NCBI GenBank assembly: GCA_016716265.1
Contig: JADJWQ010000001.1
Location: 2,480,001 to 2,544,000 of the forward strand
Length of the DNA stretch: 64,000 bases
Source of the DNA: Planctomycetota bacterium
GTDB lineage: Bacteria > Planctomycetota > UBA1135 > UBA2386
Direction: 5' to 3'
In this document: piece by piece, positions 60,071 through 64,000 of the stretch
Position numbering within the stretch: the first letter of the stretch is position 1
Layout: every line of letters starts with the position of its first letter
Notes under the pieces: generated by a model
Database searches by the model: none
The model's input: the letters and a program-made list of their open reading frames with translations, nothing else
Told to the model about the DNA's origin: nothing
Made by a program: the position numbers and the translations under genes

Positions 60071-62560
60071 TCAGCGGGACAGCCGCGCGCGCCACGCCGC
60101 CGCATCCGCGGGCCGCTCCATCGCGTCGTAGAGCGTCGCCAGCTCCTCGACCACCTTCTGCGTGCGGCGGTCCGCGGGACCGAGCTGCGCGTCGAGCGAC
60201 GCGTGCGCCGCGAGCAGCAGGGGCTCGGCCTCGGCGAGCCGCCCGGCCTCGCGCAGGCACGCGCCGAGCTCCTTCGTCACGACGGCTGTCAGCCAGTGGC
60301 CGGCAGGCAGGCTGCGCGTAGCGAGCGCCAGATTGTCGCGTGCGAGCTGCTCGGCCTCCGCGAGCCGACCCTGCCGGCGCACCGTCGACGTCAGGTTCTG
60401 CGCGGTGCCGACGACGTCGACGCCGGCATCGATGCCCACTGCATGGCGCGCCGCGATGATCTCGCGCAGCACCGCCTCGGCGCCGGGGAGGTCGCCGAGG
60501 TCCTGGCGGCCGACCGCGAGGTTGTTCAGCGCGACGAGCGTGTCGGGATGGCCCGGTCCGAGCACGCGCTCCCGGGCCGCGGCGACCTCCACCATCGCTC
60601 GCACGTAGTCGTCGACCCGGCCGCGATTGCGCAGATGCACGGCGCGCTGGCTCATCGACGCCAGCCGGGCGGGATGATCGGGATGCAGGTAGGCCTGCGC
60701 ATCGGCCCAGGCGCCTTCGAACTCGGCGTCCGCCGCGTCGAGGCGGCCGGTCGCCGCCAAGGCCATCGCCAGCGAGCTGCGAGCGGTGATCGATGCGGGA
60801 TCGGCGTCGCCCGACAGTCGCACGAACGTGTCCCGCGCCAGTTGCGCGCACCGCAGGGCCTCGTCGGCGCGGCCGAGCTGGAGCAGCACCGACACCAGGT
60901 TGTGGCGCGCGGTCGCCGTCTCGGCATGGTCGGAGCCGTAGCGCGCGAGTCGTGCCGACAACGACGTCTGCAGCTCGCGCTCGGCGTCGTCGAGCTGCCC
61001 GAGCCGCTCGTAGACGACGCCCAGGTCGTTGTGCAGCGCGATGCGTGCGTCGTCCGACACCTCGGGTCGCGACGCGAGCGCGCGCGCCGCGACGAGCTGC
61101 GCCTCGGCCTCGCGCAGCAGGCCGAGGCCGAGGTACGAGATGCCGAGCGACGTACGCAGTCCCACCTCCACACCGGGATCTTCGAGCGGCTCGGTGGTGA
61201 GCTCCGCCGCCGCCGCGTCGACGACATCCGCGAGCCGCACGTCGCGCCCACGGGCGTCGCTGTAGACGCCGCGGAGGATCCGCTGCTGGAAACCGTTGAC
61301 CGCCGCGAGCGTCGCCACCTCGCGGCGCGCTACGCGTTCGGCCGCGGCGACCCGCCGCCAGCCGAGGCTCGCGACCACGAGCCCGGCCACCAGCGCGGCG
61401 ACGACGACGCCGGTGGCGACCAGCAATGCACGGTGTCGGCGCGCCGCCTTGCGCAATCGGTAGCCGGTGCTCGGCGGCCCCGCCGCGACGACCTCGTCGC
61501 GGTCGAACCTCTCGAGATCGCTGGCCAGCTCCGCGGCCGACACGTAGCGGTCACCCGGCTCGCGGGCAGCCGCCTTCAGCACGATCCAGTCGAGCTCCCG
61601 CGACAGCTCGCGGCCCGCCACTCGCGACGGTGCCGGGACGTCGCAGCCACGCAATACGTCGACCGCGCGCGCCGGCGGCAGCCCGTCGAGCCCGAACGGT
61701 GGTGAGCCGGCGAGCAGCTCGTAGAGGATCACGCCGAGCGCGTAGACGTCGACGGTCGTCGTGTCCGCAGCCGCACCGAGCTCGAGCCGCTCGGGGCTCA
61801 TGTAGGCGAGCGTGCCGAGCAGCTCACCGGTGCGCGTGCGGCGCAGCTCGTCGTCGGCGTCGAGCAATCGCGCCACGCCGAAGTCGATGACCTTCGGACG
61901 GCCGTGCCGGTCGACCAGCACATTGGCAGGTTTGAGGTCGCGGTGCAGCACACCGCGCTGGTGCGCGGAATGCACGGCCTCGCAGACCTGCCGGAAGAGG
62001 CCGGCGACCGCGCGCGGCGCGAGCTCAGCGTCGCGCACGTAGCGGTCGATCGGTCGCGGGTCCTCGACGAGCTCCATCGCGAACCACGGCAGCTCGAGCT
62101 CGCCCGCGCGCCAGGTGCCAGCCTCGAGCACCTGCGCGATCCCGGGATGCCGCAGCCGCGCGAGCAGCTCGATCTCGTCCTCGAAGCGCTGCCGGGCGCG
62201 CGCGTCCGGGAACGGTGTGGCGAGGGTCTTCCAGGCGACGCGACGGCGCGGTCGCAGCTGCTCGGCCTCGTAGACCGTGCCCATGCCGCCGCTGCCGATG
62301 CGCCGCACGATGCGGAAGCCCGCGACATCGGCGCCCGACAGGTCCTGCGTCGGGAGCAGCGCCGGCAGCCGTGCCGCGAGTCCCGCGAGCGGGTCAGCCC
62401 GGTCCTCGCCGGTCTCGTGGGAGAGCAGGGACAGGAGTTCGGCGGACAGCTCGGCATCGCTGCCGCAGGCGTCGCGCACGAACGCCTCGCGCTGCTCGGG
62501 CGGACGATCGAGCGCTCGGTCGAAGAGACGGCGGACGGTCGCGAAGCGGTCACGATCCAT
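60071..62560 (-). CDS. Membrane Ser/Thr protein kinase with TPR tail (pair 3)
   Basis: An 829-residue kinase. The glycine loop is GSGGMG (89-94), Lys111, HRDLKPAN (206-213), DFG 226-228 and YMSPER. The membrane helix lies at about residues 383-406 (LLVATGVVVAALVAGLVVAS), followed by TPR repeats to the end (GQLDDAERELQTSLSARLAR). The N-terminal DAELSAELLSLLSHE matches the common planctomycete kinase leader. Downstream of its sigma gene by 17 bases, same strand. Confidence 0.93.
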   Translation of the reverse strand: MDRDRFATVRRLFDRALDRPPEQREAFVRDACGSDAELSAELLSLLSHETGEDRADPLAGLAARLPALLPTQDLSGADVAGFRIVRRIGSGGMGTVYEAEQLRPRRRVAWKTLATPFPDARARQRFEDEIELLARLRHPGIAQVLEAGTWRAGELELPWFAMELVEDPRPIDRYVRDAELAPRAVAGLFRQVCEAVHSAHQRGVLHRDLKPANVLVDRHGRPKVIDFGVARLLDADDELRRTRTGELLGTLAYMSPERLELGAAADTTTVDVYALGVILYELLAGSPPFGLDGLPPARAVDVLRGCDVPAPSRVAGRELSRELDWIVLKAAAREPGDRYVSAAELASDLERFDRDEVVAAGPPSTGYRLRKAARRHRALLVATGVVVAALVAGLVVASLGWRRVAAAERVARREVATLAAVNGFQQRILRGVYSDARGRDVRLADVVDAAAAELTTEPLEDPGVEVGLRTSLGISYLGLGLLREAEAQLVAARALASRPEVSDDARIALHNDLGVVYERLGQLDDAERELQTSLSARLARYGSDHAETATARHNLVSVLLQLGRADEALRCAQLARDTFVRLSGDADPASITARSSLAMALAATGRLDAADAEFEGAWADAQAYLHPDHPARLASMSQRAVHLRNRGRVDDYVRAMVEVAAARERVLGPGHPDTLVALNNLAVGRQDLGDLPGAEAVLREIIAARHAVGIDAGVDVVGTAQNLTSTVRRQGRLAEAEQLARDNLALATRSLPAGHWLTAVVTKELGACLREAGRLAEAEPLLLAAHASLDAQLGPADRRTQKVVEELATLYDAMERPADAAAWRARLSR

Positions 62561-62577
62561 GGCGATGTGCAGCCCGT

Positions 62578-63120
62578 TCAGGCGGGCGACTCCGGCGGCA
62601 GACCGAGCTCACGGCACAGGAAGGCCCGCGCCAGTCGCCAGCCGCGCTCGACGCTGCGCAACGAGCAGCCGAGCGCCGCGGCGATCTCGGCGTGCGCGAG
62701 CCCGCCGAACACGCGCAGCTCGACGATCTGCGCCAGCTCCGGATCCAGCTCGCCGAGGCGCCGGAGCAGATCGTCGACGACCAGCAGGTCGGCCTCGCCG
62801 TCCCGCACGTCGAGCAGCGCGGTCGCCAGGGTGACGCGCTGTGCATCGCCGGCACGCTTCTCGCGCCCGCGTGCCCGCGCGTGATCGACCAGCACGCGGC
62901 GCATCGTGCCGGCCGCCGCGCGCACGAATTGGGTCCGGTCGAGCCACGGCGTGCGCCGGTCGGCGAGCCGCAGCCACGCCTCGTGCAGCAGCGCGGTCGG
63001 CTGCAGCGTGTGGTCGGCTCGCTCGCCACGCAGCAGGCGTGCGGCGATCGCGTGCAGCTCGCGCTCGACGGCCGCATAGAGGTCGTCGGCCGGCGGTTCG
63101 CCACCGGGCGGCTCGGACAT
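62578..63120 (-). CDS. ECF-type RNA polymerase sigma factor (pair 3)
   Basis: A 180-residue sigma factor of the kind often called ECF sigma-70 TIGR02999. Features: HTLQPTALLHEAWLRLA, RTQFVRAAAGTMRRVLVDHA, REKRAGDAQRVTL, a region 4 of LGELDPELAQIVELRVFGGL, then the HTH AEIAAALGCSLRSVERGWRL. The kinase gene follows after 17 bases, so they are probably co-transcribed. Confidence 0.92.
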   Translation of the reverse strand: MSEPPGGEPPADDLYAAVERELHAIAARLLRGERADHTLQPTALLHEAWLRLADRRTPWLDRTQFVRAAAGTMRRVLVDHARARGREKRAGDAQRVTLATALLDVRDGEADLLVVDDLLRRLGELDPELAQIVELRVFGGLAHAEIAAALGCSLRSVERGWRLARAFLCRELGLPPESPA

Positions 63121-63145
63121 GCCGGCATGATAGGCGCGCTCGCGA

Positions 63146-64000
63146 TCAGGAGCCGACCTGGAGCTCGAGCCCCTGGCTCAGCGCGAGACCGCCGAACAGG
63201 GCGCCGTTCGGATCGAGCACCGCTGCCTGTGCGAACAGCCGCAGGCCGGCGAGCGACGGATCGCCGGGGATCGGGAACGGCGACACCGCGCGGCCGAACG
63301 CGTCGGTCAGCACCGTCGGCAGCGACCACAGCGGCGCCGCGACCAGCAGGCGGCAGCCGCCGAGCGGCAGGTCGGCACGGCCGAGCCCGAACGTCACCAG
63401 CGCCGGCGCGAGGCCGCGTGCCGACGTGAGCGCGAATGCGAAGCCCGGCGTCCCGACGCGCGGCGACGTCGTCGCGGTCAGCCGCGGTGCGAGCCCGCCG
63501 GTCCCGGGGCACTGCGCGTCGCCGTAGCTGCGCGCGACCGCACGCCCCGCAATGCCGAGATCGACCTGCCACAGCTCCTCGCCGATCCCGTCGTCGAGCT
63601 CCGCGCTGAAGAACAGCCGATCGCCGACCGGCGTCAGGTGCCGCAGCACCGCGGCCCCCGAACCGGGCCGGTTGCCGAGCTGACCGAGCCGGCGCGTGCC
63701 ACCGGCAGTGCCGTCCGACACGAACACCTGCAGGCCGTCGGCGGCGTCGGTGCCGGCGAACGCCACGAGGGGCGCGCCCGGGATCGCGACCAGCGTGCCG
63801 GGTACGACGCCGTGCGCCATGCCGGGCGCGAGGTCGACGACCAGCCGCGTGCCGGCGGACGTGCCGTCGGACGTCCACAGCTCGCGGCCGTGGCTACCGT
63901 CGTCGACGACGAAGAACAACCGTCCGTCCGCGGCGACGCGGTCGAGCATCGCGATCGACAATGCACCAGGACCGATGTCGCGCAGCAACGACGTGCCGGC
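63146..64000 (-). CDS. ELWxTDGT-type secreted protein, C-terminal part (runs off window)
   Basis: The frame is open from position 64000 on the minus strand, so the N terminus lies outside. It has at least two repeats (ELWTSDGTSAGTRLVVDLAP, VFVSDGTAGGTRRLGQLGNR), one worn blade (EELWQVDLG), and the shared C-terminal module (TPGFAFALTSARGLAPALVT, LPLGGCRLLVAAPLWSLPTV, PFPIPGDPSLAGLRLFAQAA). It is a paralogue of the 44.0-47.0 kb gene. A surface role is likely. It lies 25 bases downstream of the third sigma gene's start region, on the same strand. Confidence 0.8.
   Translation of the reverse strand, partial: AGTSLLRDIGPGALSIAMLDRVAADGRLFFVVDDGSHGRELWTSDGTSAGTRLVVDLAPGMAHGVVPGTLVAIPGAPLVAFAGTDAADGLQVFVSDGTAGGTRRLGQLGNRPGSGAAVLRHLTPVGDRLFFSAELDDGIGEELWQVDLGIAGRAVARSYGDAQCPGTGGLAPRLTATTSPRVGTPGFAFALTSARGLAPALVTFGLGRADLPLGGCRLLVAAPLWSLPTVLTDAFGRAVSPFPIPGDPSLAGLRLFAQAAVLDPNGALFGGLALSQGLELQVGS

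Overview
This window is very GC-rich DNA, packed with intact genes on both strands. Several features point to a member of the Planctomycetota, although no rRNA or marker gene is present to prove it. There are three ECF sigma factors, each next to a membrane Ser/Thr kinase with a TPR-type tail. Many secreted proteins carry C-type lectin, ELWxTDGT or LamG-like domains. There is also a prepilin-like lipoprotein and a deoxyhypusine-synthase-like enzyme. The lineage call is inference.

Layout. 1-1.4 kb: the end of a GMC oxidoreductase gene, coupled to a secreted two-domain VOC protein. 1.5-3.8 kb: a periplasmic thioredoxin-like/TPR protein, divergent from a Bat-type operon. 4.0-14.1 kb: the operon MoxR, DUF58, BatD-like, two VWA membrane proteins, TPR lipoprotein, BatD-like and TPR/SH3-like, ending in a secreted sialidase. 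Seven of its eight junctions are stop-start overlaps and the other is a 5-base gap, so it is probably one transcript. 14.1-26.2 kb: a DUF3500 protein, an NADP-binding protein, a HEAT-repeat protein, secreted proteins, sigma/kinase pair 1 and the deoxyhypusine-synthase-like gene.

26.2-40.7 kb is an accessory region with lower GC and many broken genes, ending at a tRNA-Arg(CCU) gene. It holds an intact IS4-family element inserted into an Ig-like/CFI-box surface-protein gene. It also holds a decayed transposon (integrase-type DDE transposase, ExeA-like ATPase, RepA-like ATPase), an IS1182-type transposase tail and a cluster of strong hairpins. Three secreted proteins sit here, two of which share a nearly identical 134-bp gene end. 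A copy of the tRNA 3' part at 37.7 kb suggests past integration or duplication at the tRNA gene.

40.9-64 kb returns to the core style: a LamG-like protein, an M55 aminopeptidase, a 1013-residue ELWxTDGT-repeat protein, a GH29 fucosidase, a cysteine-synthase-like enzyme, sigma/kinase pairs 2 and 3, several secreted proteins, an arylsulfotransferase-like protein and the end of a second ELWxTDGT protein.

The secreted sialidase and fucosidase suggest scavenging of host or algal glycans. The most striking unexplained feature is a similar C-terminal module of roughly 100 residues on eight otherwise unrelated exported proteins.
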